The position numbers were made by a program, and so were the translations under genes. A stretch of DNA of 64,000 bases from Rhodopseudomonas sp. (lineage in GTDB: Bacteria; Pseudomonadota; Alphaproteobacteria; Rhizobiales; Xanthobacteraceae), in contig WGNB01000019.1 of assembly GCA_016124795.1 (NCBI GenBank), forward strand, positions 1-64,000. Reading direction: 5' to 3'. The stretch's first letter is position 1; every line of letters begins with the position of its first letter. Below, in pieces: positions 26,173 through 33,641 of the stretch. The notes under the pieces are model-generated. The model did not search any database. It saw only the letters and a list, made by a program, of their open reading frames with translations, and was not told where the DNA came from.

Positions 26173-27072
26173 ATGGCGTTCGGGGTCTTTATCCATCGTT
26201 CGGATTCGATTTACGATGATAGTCCTGCTGAACGCTATCAGTTTCCCAGTCAATACCTAGGCCGCGTTAGAGCCTGCATCGGTGATTGGATTATTTATTA
26301 CGAGCCGACGAAAGTCGTCGGCTCGCGCGGTTATTTTGCTGTGGCCAAGATTCAGCAAGTGATTTCGGATCCGAAAGCTCCTGACATGCATTTGGCATTG
26401 GTCGAGCCCGGGAGTTATCTCGATTTCCCCAATCCTGTCCCATTTAATGATTCTGCTGGGCCGGTTGAACGCGGCGTTTTGAATGAAAGTGGGCGGCTGT
26501 CGGGCCGTGCTCAGTCTGCCGTCCGGCCGATTTCTCCAGACGATTTCAGGCGTATTGTCGAGCTTGGTCTTGACGAAGATACGCAGTTGCTGCCGCGTGT
26601 CGGCAATTTACTGACGCCATCCGGATTTCAGGAAGACCATGCGCCCTTTCAATACGATGAGCAGCGGAATCGGACGAATTTCACCGTATCGAGGATTGTG
26701 CGGGATCGTGTTTTCCGGCGTGTCGTGTTGCGTGCCTACGAGCAACGTTGTGCGGTCACTGGTCTAAGCTTTATTAACGGTGGCGGTCGTGCGGAGGTCG
26801 CTGCGGCTCACATTCGTCCGGTCGAGGCGAGCGGTCCGGATATTGTGAATAACGGAATTGCGTTATCCGGCACAGCGCATTGGATGTTTGATCGTGGACT
26901 TATAAGCCTGTCGGATGATCTTGAAATACTTATCTCTCGGCATGCGAATGACCAAGATGGCATACGAGCGTTTGTTAACAAGTCCGGGCGTGCAATTCCG
27001 CCGGCGCGGGCCTCAGATCGGCCGCACCCACATTTCTTGAATTGGCATCGTGAGAATTGCTTTAAACAATAA
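26173..27072 (+). CDS. HNH endonuclease with an N-terminal PUA/EVE-like domain, probable restriction enzyme
   Basis: A 299-residue protein. The C-terminal HNH_2-type nuclease (about 190-245) shows R-C-A-V-T-G, the catalytic A-A-A-H-I (His213), N-N-G-I-A-L and A-H-W-M-F-D-R-G (His236), a beta-beta-alpha metal finger. The N-terminal half (about 1-90) has P-S-Q-Y-L, then G-D-W-I-I-Y-Y-E-P and Y-F-A-V-A-K-I-Q-Q-V, resembling PUA/EVE/SRA-type domains that read modified bases. That layout fits modification-dependent (type IV) restriction; this is inference from architecture. AT-richer codon use than the surroundings suggests transfer. AGGTGG precedes the ATG. A perfect hairpin interrupts the coding sequence at 26301-26325 without breaking the frame. 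No methyltransferase is adjacent. Confidence 0.82.
   Translation: MAFGVFIHRSDSIYDDSPAERYQFPSQYLGRVRACIGDWIIYYEPTKVVGSRGYFAVAKIQQVISDPKAPDMHLALVEPGSYLDFPNPVPFNDSAGPVERGVLNESGRLSGRAQSAVRPISPDDFRRIVELGLDEDTQLLPRVGNLLTPSGFQEDHAPFQYDEQRNRTNFTVSRIVRDRVFRRVVLRAYEQRCAVTGLSFINGGGRAEVAAAHIRPVEASGPDIVNNGIALSGTAHWMFDRGLISLSDDLEILISRHANDQDGIRAFVNKSGRAIPPARASDRPHPHFLNWHRENCFKQ
26301..26325. repeat. Perfect GC-rich hairpin inside the HNH gene
   Basis: CGAGCCGACGA, a three-base AAG loop and TCGTCGGCTCG form a perfect 11-bp stem within coding sequence (about codons 43-51). The flanks are AT-rich (TTATTTATTA before it), so it stands out. It may be an in-frame palindromic insertion or an mRNA structure that tunes translation. 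Confidence 0.6.
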
Positions 27073-27305
27073 GTTCGATGATGTCGGCCCCATGGCGTTC
27101 TTGCATCTGTGGTCTGCGCGCTAGATCGTTCTGTCTGGCTGAATTGCGTTTGATTTTGCGGGCGCGGCTGACCGTCGGGTGCGCGAGCAGTGTGTTGGCT
27201 TAGGTCATGTGGCGAAATGACGAAGCGCAATTCGTCCGGTCGTGGCCCGCGCGGTGAAAAGCTGTATTCTTGAGCGTGACCGCGTTTCGATCGACAACAT
27301 AATGC

Positions 27306-27311
27306 TATAAT
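27306..27311 (+). promoter_or_regulatory. Candidate -10 box for the heme-binding beta-barrel gene
   Basis: A perfect TATAAT, rare in this GC-rich sequence, lies 37 bases before the preferred start codon. No good -35 is present at 16-18 bases upstream (closest is GCGTTT), so it may be activator-dependent. Confidence 0.35.
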
Positions 27312-27348
27312 GGTTGGCCGGTTATCGAATGGGAACGAGGTTTGCAAA

Positions 27349-28008
27349 ATGAAAATGCCGGCTTTTCCGGATGATATTTTCACCGAACCGTCCGACGTCG
27401 ATCCCGATACGCTGGCCAATCTCGGGCCGTTGCGGCGGCTGGCCGGCAGTTGGGAAGCGCGCACCGGCGTCGATGTCAACCCGAAGGCCGGTGGACCCGA
27501 ACGCCGTGTCTATATCGAGCGCATCGATCTTGAGCCGATCGATCCGCAGGCCAACGGGCCGCAACTGTTCTACGGCCTGCGCTACCACATCCATATCAAC
27601 ACCGAGGAAGAGGACATCACCTTCCACGACCAGGTCGGCTATTGGCTGTGGGAGCCGGCGACCGGGCTGGTGCTGCAAACCCTTGCGATCCCGCGCGGCC
27701 AGATCGCGATCGCGTCCGGGCAGGCGACGCCGGACGCGGACCGGCTGGTGCTGACCGCGACGCGCGGCCAGACCGAGTACGGCATCTGTTCGACGGCGTT
27801 TCTCGAATACGCCTTTCGCACCGACAGCTATCGCATCGAGATCGAGTTCAACGCCGACGGGTCGTGGAGCTATGTCACCGACACGGTGTTGACCGTGCAT
27901 GGCCGGCCGGAGCCCTTCACCCATCGCGATCGGAACCGGCTCTCGAAGATCGCCGAACCGGAGCCCAATCCGCTGGTCAAGCGGCTGGCAGCCAAGCAGG
28001 GTAAGTAG
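27349..28008 (+). CDS. Heme-binding beta-barrel (FABP/THAP4-like) family protein
   Basis: 219 residues from the ATG at 27349, with GAGG about ten bases upstream; a start 39 bases earlier is less likely. The pattern L-G-P-L-R-R-L-A-G-S-W-E-A opens the lipocalin-like barrel. H-D-Q-V-G-Y-W-L-W-E-P-A-T-G, I-P-R-G-Q-I-A-I-A-S-G and a C-terminal F-T-H-R-D-R-N-R-L are typical of bacterial proteins annotated as heme-binding beta-barrel (nitrobindin/THAP4-like) domains. The central G-L-R-Y-H-I-H-I carries candidate heme-facing histidines. The cytoplasmic role is unresolved: NO, heme or small hydrophobic ligand binding. It is convergent with the beta-propeller gene. Confidence 0.8.
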   Translation: MKMPAFPDDIFTEPSDVDPDTLANLGPLRRLAGSWEARTGVDVNPKAGGPERRVYIERIDLEPIDPQANGPQLFYGLRYHIHINTEEEDITFHDQVGYWLWEPATGLVLQTLAIPRGQIAIASGQATPDADRLVLTATRGQTEYGICSTAFLEYAFRTDSYRIEIEFNADGSWSYVTDTVLTVHGRPEPFTHRDRNRLSKIAEPEPNPLVKRLAAKQGK

Positions 28009-28050
28009 TGCCGCGTCCGTAACCCGCCGGCAGCGCCGACGCAGCCGGCG

Positions 28051-28677
28051 TCAGGCCGGCCGCCGCACCGCGCGCACCTTGCCGGAAGTGCCGCCGCCGC
28101 AGAAGAACGTGTCGCGGCCGTTCGATTCCAGTCCGGACACGATCATCGATGGCGGCATGTCGATCTGCTCCAGGACCTCGCCGGTTCTGGCGTCGACGTG
28201 GCGCAATTCGCTTCGATCGGCTTCCCAGGTGCCGTGCCAGAGTTCGTCGCCGAGCCAGGTGACGCCGGTGACGAAGCGGTTCGACTCGAGGGTGCGAATG
28301 ATCGCGCCGGTCTCCGGATCGACCTGATGAATCTTGCGGTTGCGATGCTGGCCGACCCACAGCGAGCCTTCCGCCCAGGCCATGCCGGCGGCGCCGCCTT
28401 CCGGTGTCGGGATGGTCGCGACGACATCGCCGGTTTGCGGATCGACCTTCTGAATGCGGTCGCCGAAGATCTGAAACAGATAGCGGCCATCGAAGGCGGT
28501 GCCGGCTTGAGCGCGGACGTCGAGCTTGCGCACGGTTTCGCCGCTGTCGGGATCGACGGCATTGAGGGTGTCGCCGGTGGCGATCCAGATATGGGCGCCA
28601 TCGAAGCTGACTCCGTGAACCGTCGTCACATCCGGGAAGGCGTATTCGCGGACGATGGCTGCGGAGGTTTGTTTCAT
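28051..28677 (-). CDS. Small beta-propeller protein, glutamine-cyclotransferase/YncE-like repeats
   Basis: 208 residues from the ATG at 28677, which has AGGA before it. Four to five repeats of the form L/V-x-x-V-D-P-x-T/S-G-E/D-x-V follow (A-V-D-P-D-S-G-E, K-V-D-P-Q-T-G-D, Q-V-D-P-E-T-G-A, H-V-D-A-R-T-G-E), each preceded by W/Y-x-hydrophobic strands (I-W-I-A-T-G, L-W-V-G-Q, L-W-H-G-T). This is the blade signature of YVTN/glutamine-cyclotransferase propellers, but with fewer blades than a full ring. There is no signal peptide, so it is cytosolic. It lies 36 bases after the HTH regulator gene, probably in one operon. Confidence 0.8.
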   Translation of the reverse strand: MKQTSAAIVREYAFPDVTTVHGVSFDGAHIWIATGDTLNAVDPDSGETVRKLDVRAQAGTAFDGRYLFQIFGDRIQKVDPQTGDVVATIPTPEGGAAGMAWAEGSLWVGQHRNRKIHQVDPETGAIIRTLESNRFVTGVTWLGDELWHGTWEADRSELRHVDARTGEVLEQIDMPPSMIVSGLESNGRDTFFCGGGTSGKVRAVRRPA

Positions 28678-28713
28678 CGCGGCATCCTTTGTTGATTGCA
28701 TGATACAGCCAAC

Positions 28714-29934
28714 CTAGCCATCCGACATCGCGGCCGGGAGTAACAAGCTTGTCGGGAAACCCGGCACCGGCGGTGCCATCCAGCGGCGCGCCCGGCCTTG
28801 GCCAAGGGCCCGCACCTTGTCGGCCGCCGCCAGTTCGTCGAGCGCGCGTTGCACGGTGCGGCTGCTCGTGCCGAGCGCCAGCGCCAGCGCTGAACTCGAC
28901 CAGGCTTCGCCGTCGCCGAGCAGCGCCAGTACGGTGGCGTGGGCTTCGTCGGTCGGCGGGGCGAGCACGGCGACGTCGCGACCGCGGCGCGGCACCAGCG
29001 CGAAACCGTCCTTGGTCGCGTCGATGCCGCAGATCGCAACAAGCGCCTTGCGCAGCCGGCCGATTTCGACGCGCAGCCGGGCGCGATGCGATTCATCGGC
29101 GTGTCGGGCGCGAAACGCGCGCGCGAGCAATGTGGCGCGCGGCGCGTCGCCGGGCCAGGCTTCCGCCATGGCGCGGGCGAGCGCGAACAGCACCGGCCGC
29201 GTGTCGAGCGCGATGACGCGGCCGGACTGGCAAACCGCACGGCGGCAGGCATCGATCACCAGCGTCTTCGATGCCAGCAGGGATTCAACCTCGTCCAGCT
29301 GAAGCACGCGCTCGGCCTGTTGCGCGATCAGCCGCGCCGCCGGCCGGTCGAGGGTTTGCGCCGCCTGAGCGACTTCGGCGATCAGCGCAGGGATATGCGC
29401 CTGCCGCGCGGCTTCGGCGGCTTGCGTCAGTGCGGCGCGTGCCGCCTCGATCTTCAGCTGTCGCATGGCGATGCCGGCGATCGTCAGTTCAAGGCCGGCG
29501 CGCGAGGCCGGCAGCAACGGCGCCGGATCGAACCCGGTCAGCAAACGGTCGGCATCGTCGAGCCTGCCGATCAGCAGAAGGCGGCGGATCGCAAGATATC
29601 GGGCGTGCGCCGCGTTGGCGCGGTCGCCATGTTTCTCAAGCGCGGCTTGCGCCGTCTCCAAGGCCTTGACCGGCCAATTCAGATCGCGCGAGACTAGCGC
29701 GATCTCGGCTTCGGCAACGACGCAGCGCGCGCGGGCGGCTTGTTCGCGTGGTCCGAAGGCGCGGGCGGCGCGGCGCAACAAGGTCTTGGCGCGGGGAAGA
29801 TCGCCAAGTTGCGCCATCGCGATGCCGCGCAGCGCCAGCGCCGGCGGATCGTCGCGCACGGCGATGAAGTTGAGGGCATGCAGCGGATCGCCCATCGCCA
29901 GGGCGCGGCTGGCGGCGTTGATCAGCGAGTCCAT
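28714..29934 (-). CDS. Transcriptional regulator with helical-repeat N-terminus and winged-helix C-terminus
   Basis: 406 residues from the ATG at 29934; an upstream start adds 16 residues. The first 230 residues are alanine-rich helices resembling TPR units (A-L-A-L-R-G-I-A-M-A-Q-L-G-D-L-P-R-A). Residues about 250-350 carry a winged-helix region (L-D-T-R-P-V-L-F-A-L-A-R-A-M, then R-A-R-L-R-V-E-I-G-R-L-R-K-A-L), as in OmpR/SARP-like DNA-binding domains. A second HTH follows near 370 (T-S-S-R-T-V-Q-R-A-L-D-E-L). This family frequently neighbours DUF899 and propeller genes, as here. It is divergent from the DUF899 gene (145 bases), which it probably regulates. Confidence 0.78.
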   Translation of the reverse strand: MDSLINAASRALAMGDPLHALNFIAVRDDPPALALRGIAMAQLGDLPRAKTLLRRAARAFGPREQAARARCVVAEAEIALVSRDLNWPVKALETAQAALEKHGDRANAAHARYLAIRRLLLIGRLDDADRLLTGFDPAPLLPASRAGLELTIAGIAMRQLKIEAARAALTQAAEAARQAHIPALIAEVAQAAQTLDRPAARLIAQQAERVLQLDEVESLLASKTLVIDACRRAVCQSGRVIALDTRPVLFALARAMAEAWPGDAPRATLLARAFRARHADESHRARLRVEIGRLRKALVAICGIDATKDGFALVPRRGRDVAVLAPPTDEAHATVLALLGDGEAWSSSALALALGTSSRTVQRALDELAAADKVRALGQGRARRWMAPPVPGFPTSLLLPAAMSDG

Positions 29935-30078
29935 CGCAGTTCCCGCTTCGACAATCCCGACACAGTTGTCACTCCCGGCCATTGCTGCGCCGGCCGTAAA
30001 TCTATCGCACCGGCAACGTCCGACAAGCCGTCGCGGACAAGTCTTCGGCTTTGCGGACCATCAAAGGAGAGACAGGCC

Positions 30079-30879
30079 ATGACACATGCGATTGGAACAC
30101 GCGACATCTGGCTGGACGCGCGGCTCGATCTGCTCGCCGCCGAAAAGGACCTGACGCGGCGCAGCGACGAGGTGGCGCGTCTGCGTCAGCGTTTGCCCTG
30201 GGTTCGCGTCGATAAAACCTACACCTTCGAGACCGAAGACGGCGGCAAGACGCTGAAGGACCTGTTCGGCGGCCGTTCGCAATTGATGGTCTATCACTTC
30301 ATGTTTGGCCCCGATTACAAGGCCGGCTGCGCGTCCTGCTCGGCGATCGCCGACAGCTTCAATGGCGTCGTCGTTCACCTCCAGAATCACGACGTCGCTT
30401 TTTCGGCGGTGTCGCGCGCACCGGCGGCGAAGTTGCAGGCGTTCAAGCAGCGCATGGGCTGGACGTTTCCCTGGGCGTCCTCGCAGAGCGGCGACTTCAA
30501 CTACGACTTCAACGTCTCCTTCACCGAGGAGCAGCAGCGCCGCGGCACGATCGAATATAATTACGCGCGTGGCGGCCATGCGATGGACGCGGCCGACGGC
30601 TCGTCGATGGCGGCGAATACGACGGCGCCGGTGATGCCGGAGGTCGTCCTCCAGAACGCGGCGATGGCCGGCGCCGATCCGGTGGCTTATGTGCGCGAGC
30701 GGCCGGGCATGAGCGCTTTCGTGCTCGAGGACGGCGTCGTCTATCACACGTATTCGACCTACGCGCGCGGGCTCGACGGCTTGTGGGGCATGTATCAGTG
30801 GCTCGATCGCGCACCGAAAGGGCGCAATGAGGAGGCGGGCGTCTGGTGGCGTCATCACGACCGTTACGACCGTGGCTGA
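30079..30879 (+). CDS. DUF899 family thioredoxin-like protein
   Basis: 266 residues from the ATG at 30079, with AGGAGA eight bases upstream; the open frame extends far 5' but only this start fits. The family hallmarks are W-x-x-A-R-x-x-L-L-x-x-E-K at the N-terminus, V-Y-H-F-M-F-G-P-D-Y, and the C-A-S-C redox motif (Cys84/Cys87), then F-S-x-V-S-R-A-P, typical of a thioredoxin fold. The C-terminus ends in D-R-A-P-K-G-R-N-E and W-W-R-H-H-D-R-Y. It is probably a cytosolic thiol oxidoreductase; no reaction has been fixed for the family. The next small membrane protein gene overlaps its 3' end. Confidence 0.9.
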   Translation: MTHAIGTRDIWLDARLDLLAAEKDLTRRSDEVARLRQRLPWVRVDKTYTFETEDGGKTLKDLFGGRSQLMVYHFMFGPDYKAGCASCSAIADSFNGVVVHLQNHDVAFSAVSRAPAAKLQAFKQRMGWTFPWASSQSGDFNYDFNVSFTEEQQRRGTIEYNYARGGHAMDAADGSSMAANTTAPVMPEVVLQNAAMAGADPVAYVRERPGMSAFVLEDGVVYHTYSTYARGLDGLWGMYQWLDRAPKGRNEEAGVWWRHHDRYDRG

Positions 30880-31111
30880 GGGCGCGGTCGCCGATCGTGT
30901 GCTGGCGGCGAGCCGGGTCTGGCTCGGCCTTGCCGCCACGCCGACATTCGCCGCGATGGCCTTCGTCAGCAGCGGTCATGGCGATGCCATGGCCAACGGG
31001 CTCTGCGCGATGGGAAGCGGCGGAACGCCCATGAGCGGGATGGTGACGATGTACCTGCTCATGGGCCTGTTCCATGTGCCGCCCTGGCTCAGGCTGATCG
31101 GCGGCGCTTAG
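30827..31111 (+). CDS. Small membrane protein overlapping the DUF899 gene
   Basis: 94 residues, with an ATG inside the last 53 bases of the DUF899 gene in another frame. Two hydrophobic segments are visible: about 27-48 (A-A-S-R-V-W-L-G-L-A-A-T-P-T-F-A-A-M-A-F) and about 70-92 (S-G-M-V-T-M-Y-L-L-M-G-L-F-H-V-P-P-W-L). The G-L-C-A-M-G...P-M-S-G-M-V core resembles small membrane proteins that often follow DUF899 genes. The long overlap implies translational coupling, or else a later start. It ends two bases before the convergent yghU stop. It may anchor or regulate the redox protein; that is inference. Confidence 0.65.
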   Translation: MRRRASGGVITTVTTVAEGAVADRVLAASRVWLGLAATPTFAAMAFVSSGHGDAMANGLCAMGSGGTPMSGMVTMYLLMGLFHVPPWLRLIGGA

Positions 31112-31112
31112 C

Positions 31113-31991
31113 TCAAGCGGGCGTCGCGACTTTGTCCTGCGTCTTGGTGTCGAAGTCGGACGCGTCGTGACGCTCGTGCAACTGGCTCGCCGGATCGCCC
31201 GAGACGCGGTTGACCATGCGGCCGCGCTTGACCGCCGGCCGCGCCAGCAACTGGTCGGTCCAGCGTTGCACGTTCTTGTAGTCCTGCACGCTTAGGAAGG
31301 TGGCGGAGTCGCCATAGAGCCAGCCTTTCACCAAGCCGCCGTACCAGGGCAGGATGGCGATGTCGGCAATCGTGTAGTCCTTGCCGGCGATGAACTCATG
31401 GTCGGCCAGTTGCCGGTCGAGCACGTCGAGCTGGCGCTTGACCTCCATCGAGAAGCGGTCGATCGGATATTCCTGCTTGGTCGGTGCGTAGGCGTAGAAA
31501 TGGCCGAAGCCGCCGCCGAGATAGGGCGCAGAGCCCATCTGCCAGAACAGCCAGGAGAAGCATTCGGCGCGCGCCGCCGGATCGGTCGGCAACAGGGCGC
31601 CGAATTTCTCGGCGAGGTAAGTCAGGATCGCGCCGGATTCGAATACCCGGATCGGCTTTGCGCCGCTGCGGTCCATCAGCGCCGGAATCTTCGAATTGGG
31701 ATTGACCGACACGAAGCCCGAACCGAACTGGTCGCCGTCGCCGATCTTGATCAGCCAGGCGTCATATTCCGCGCCCTTGTGGCCGAGCGCGAGCAATTCC
31801 TCGAGCATGATGGTGACTTTTTGCCCGTTGGGCGTCGCCAGAGAATAAAGTTGCAGCGGATGCTTGCCGACTGGCAATTCCTTCTCATGGGTCGGCCCGG
31901 CGATCGGCCGGTTGATGCTGGCGAACTTGCCGCCGTTTTCCTTGTTCCAGGTCCATACCTTGGGCGGCGTGTAATTGGGCGTGTCGCTCAT
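31113..31991 (-). CDS. yghU: Glutathione-dependent disulfide-bond oxidoreductase
   Basis: A 292-residue cytosolic glutathione transferase-like enzyme of the YghU/Nu class, which reduces disulfides and peroxides using two glutathiones. The family N-terminal extension (Y-x-P-P-K-V-W-T-W) precedes the thioredoxin domain with A-T-P-N-G-Q-K-V-T-I-M-L-E-E. The cis-proline region N-P-N-S-K-I-P-A-L and F-E-S-G-A-I-L-T-Y-L-A follow. The helical domain contains D-Y-T-I-A-D-I-A-I-L-P-W, and the tail L-H-E-R-H-D-A-S-D-F-D wraps the partner subunit. The length matches the family. A truncated relative of its C-terminus lies at 23475-23594. Confidence 0.95.
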   Translation of the reverse strand: MSDTPNYTPPKVWTWNKENGGKFASINRPIAGPTHEKELPVGKHPLQLYSLATPNGQKVTIMLEELLALGHKGAEYDAWLIKIGDGDQFGSGFVSVNPNSKIPALMDRSGAKPIRVFESGAILTYLAEKFGALLPTDPAARAECFSWLFWQMGSAPYLGGGFGHFYAYAPTKQEYPIDRFSMEVKRQLDVLDRQLADHEFIAGKDYTIADIAILPWYGGLVKGWLYGDSATFLSVQDYKNVQRWTDQLLARPAVKRGRMVNRVSGDPASQLHERHDASDFDTKTQDKVATPA

Positions 31992-32246
31992 TCGCTATCT
32001 CCTGTTCGCCGCCATCGGCTGTCGCGGTGTGACGGTCCTGTCCAGACAAGGTCCGGCATAAATAAGCGCGCCTTGGCAAAAGGCCATGCTTGGCTTTGCA
32101 TAAGGGGCGTGAATTTCCAGGGCCGCCGATTTCATCATCGGCAATTCAGGCGCGCGCCGGCGATGCGGCGCATCGCGTCGATTGTCAAAGCTGATTGCCA
32201 ACGGTAATGTTGCGCGTATGGGTTGTGTAGCAAATTGGGGGGATCA

Positions 32247-33044
32247 ATGCAGTCTTTTCCGCTCCGTCTTGGCGCGTCGGTTGCCGCGCTTATCGTTGTC
32301 TCGGTGACGCAGGCGGCGTTCGCGCAAACCGCGGATACTCCGCTGGGCAAGGTCTGCCAGCGGCGCGGCATCTATTTAAAGCCGCATCATTTCGAATCGT
32401 TGCAGGGCAAGCCGTTCAAGTTCGACGTCGAAACCTGTCTCGACGGTACGGCGTGGTCGAAGCTGTTCAACTTCCATCTCCAGTTCGATACCAAACTCGC
32501 CAATCTGCAAAAGAGCGTCGATGCTTTCATCAACACGGTGACCGACACCTGCGAGAACCGCTCGTCCCAGGTTAAGGTGACCTCGGTTAACGTCTTTACG
32601 CGGCCGGCGGTTGGTTCGCAGCAGCCGGTATTTGCGACCATCGGCGCCGACGCCTGGCAATGCAGTTTTCCGTACATCCATGCCGACCTGAAGATCGACC
32701 TGCATCTGGCGCTTAATACCCAGAATCTCAGGGCGATTGCCTATCCAACGCATGTAATGGTTCGGCCGAAAAACACCGTTAAGGATCGTTTCTTCGTGGG
32801 TTGGTTCCACGATAGAATTCTTAACGAAACAACGCAGCAGGTGCAGCAGCTGATCGACCAATACAAGGATACGCTTGCTGAAAACAGCAACAAGATCGAC
32901 CTGTTCAAGCCGGTGGTGAAGAAGCTGACTGTCAAAACCAGGGATGACGTGGTGGCCGCCGATCTGGTGCTCGACGCCCGTCTGCCGGAGAAAGTGGTCG
33001 AGGATCACTCCGTGGTCTGGATCGATTATCTCAAGCTCAAATAG
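32247..33044 (+). CDS. Secreted protein of unknown function
   Basis: 265 residues from the ATG at 32247, which follows a run of six G as ribosome binding site. A signal peptide (L-G-A-S-V-A-A-L-I-V-V-S-V) is cleaved near A-F-A. Mature cysteines occur in K-V-C-Q-R-R, E-T-C-L-D, D-T-C-E-N and W-Q-C-S-F. The sequence between is mixed alpha/beta, with a well-defined L-Q-F-D-T-K-L-A-N-L and a C-terminal V-V-W-I-D-Y-L-K-L. No family was recognised. It has no close co-directional neighbours and is convergent with the peptide-deformylase-like gene. Confidence 0.78.
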   Translation: MQSFPLRLGASVAALIVVSVTQAAFAQTADTPLGKVCQRRGIYLKPHHFESLQGKPFKFDVETCLDGTAWSKLFNFHLQFDTKLANLQKSVDAFINTVTDTCENRSSQVKVTSVNVFTRPAVGSQQPVFATIGADAWQCSFPYIHADLKIDLHLALNTQNLRAIAYPTHVMVRPKNTVKDRFFVGWFHDRILNETTQQVQQLIDQYKDTLAENSNKIDLFKPVVKKLTVKTRDDVVAADLVLDARLPEKVVEDHSVVWIDYLKLK

Positions 33045-33060
33045 GCCGGCGCCTTTAACC

Positions 33061-33558
33061 TCAGCCGCGCGACAGTTTGGCGAAGCGCTTGATCAGGCGC
33101 TCGCGCTTGAGGCGCGATAGCCGCTGCAGCCAGAACAGGCCGTCGAGCTGGTCGATCTCGTGCTGATGGCAGACGGCGCGCAGACCTTGTGCCTCTTCGG
33201 TCCGGGGCTGGCCTTCGAGGTCGCGATAGCTGACGCGGACGCTGGCGTGACGCTGGATATTGTCGTTGACGCCCGGCATCGAGACGCTGCCTTCCGCGTG
33301 TTCGATCATCTCGGGCGAGGCCCAGACGATCTCCGGGTTGACATAGCTGCGCGGGCCGTCGTCCGGGCCGAGGTCGAGCACGACCAGACGCAGCGGCACG
33401 CCGATATGCGGCGCGGTGATGCCGATGCCCGGTGCCGCGTGCAGCGTCTCCAGGAGGTCGGCTGCCAGATTGCGCAAGGCGCCGTCGAAGGCCGTGACCG
33501 GCTGTGCCGGCATCGACAGGCGCGGGTCGGGGTAACGAACGATCGGGCGGACGGTCAT
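33061..33558 (-). CDS. Peptide-deformylase-like protein lacking metal ligands
   Basis: 165 residues from the ATG at 33558, with the deformylase fold: I-V-R-Y-P-D-P-R-L at the N-terminus, G-I-G-I-T-A-P-H-I-G for motif 1, E-G-S-V-S-M-P-G for motif 2 and H-Q-H-E-I-D-Q-L-D-G for motif 3. Active enzymes have G-x-G-x-A-A-x-Q, E-G-C-L-S and H-E-x-D-H. Here the metal-binding Cys is Ser91, the second metal His is Gln137 and the motif-1 Gln is His51. His133 and Glu134 remain. It is therefore probably not a normal deformylase. Deformylase-like proteins with altered motifs occur in other alphaproteobacteria. The housekeeping def must lie elsewhere. Confidence 0.85.
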   Translation of the reverse strand: MTVRPIVRYPDPRLSMPAQPVTAFDGALRNLAADLLETLHAAPGIGITAPHIGVPLRLVVLDLGPDDGPRSYVNPEIVWASPEMIEHAEGSVSMPGVNDNIQRHASVRVSYRDLEGQPRTEEAQGLRAVCHQHEIDQLDGLFWLQRLSRLKRERLIKRFAKLSRG

Positions 33559-33569
33559 GATCGGTGGTG

Positions 33570-33617
33570 GCCAATAGGAAATACAAAGGCGGAGGACGCC
33601 TGACAGCGTCCTCCGCC
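33570..33617 (-). terminator. Rho-independent terminator of the 2OG oxygenase gene
   Basis: A perfect 12-bp stem, GGCGGAGGACGC with GCGTCCTCCGCC (33588-33599 and 33606-33617), has a six-base loop. On the minus strand it is followed by the T-rich TTTGTATTTCC. It lies 24 bases after the oxygenase stop codon and before the deformylase-like gene, separating the two. Confidence 0.88.
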
Positions 33618-33641
33618 CGGTAACCGATAGCCCGTTATGGC

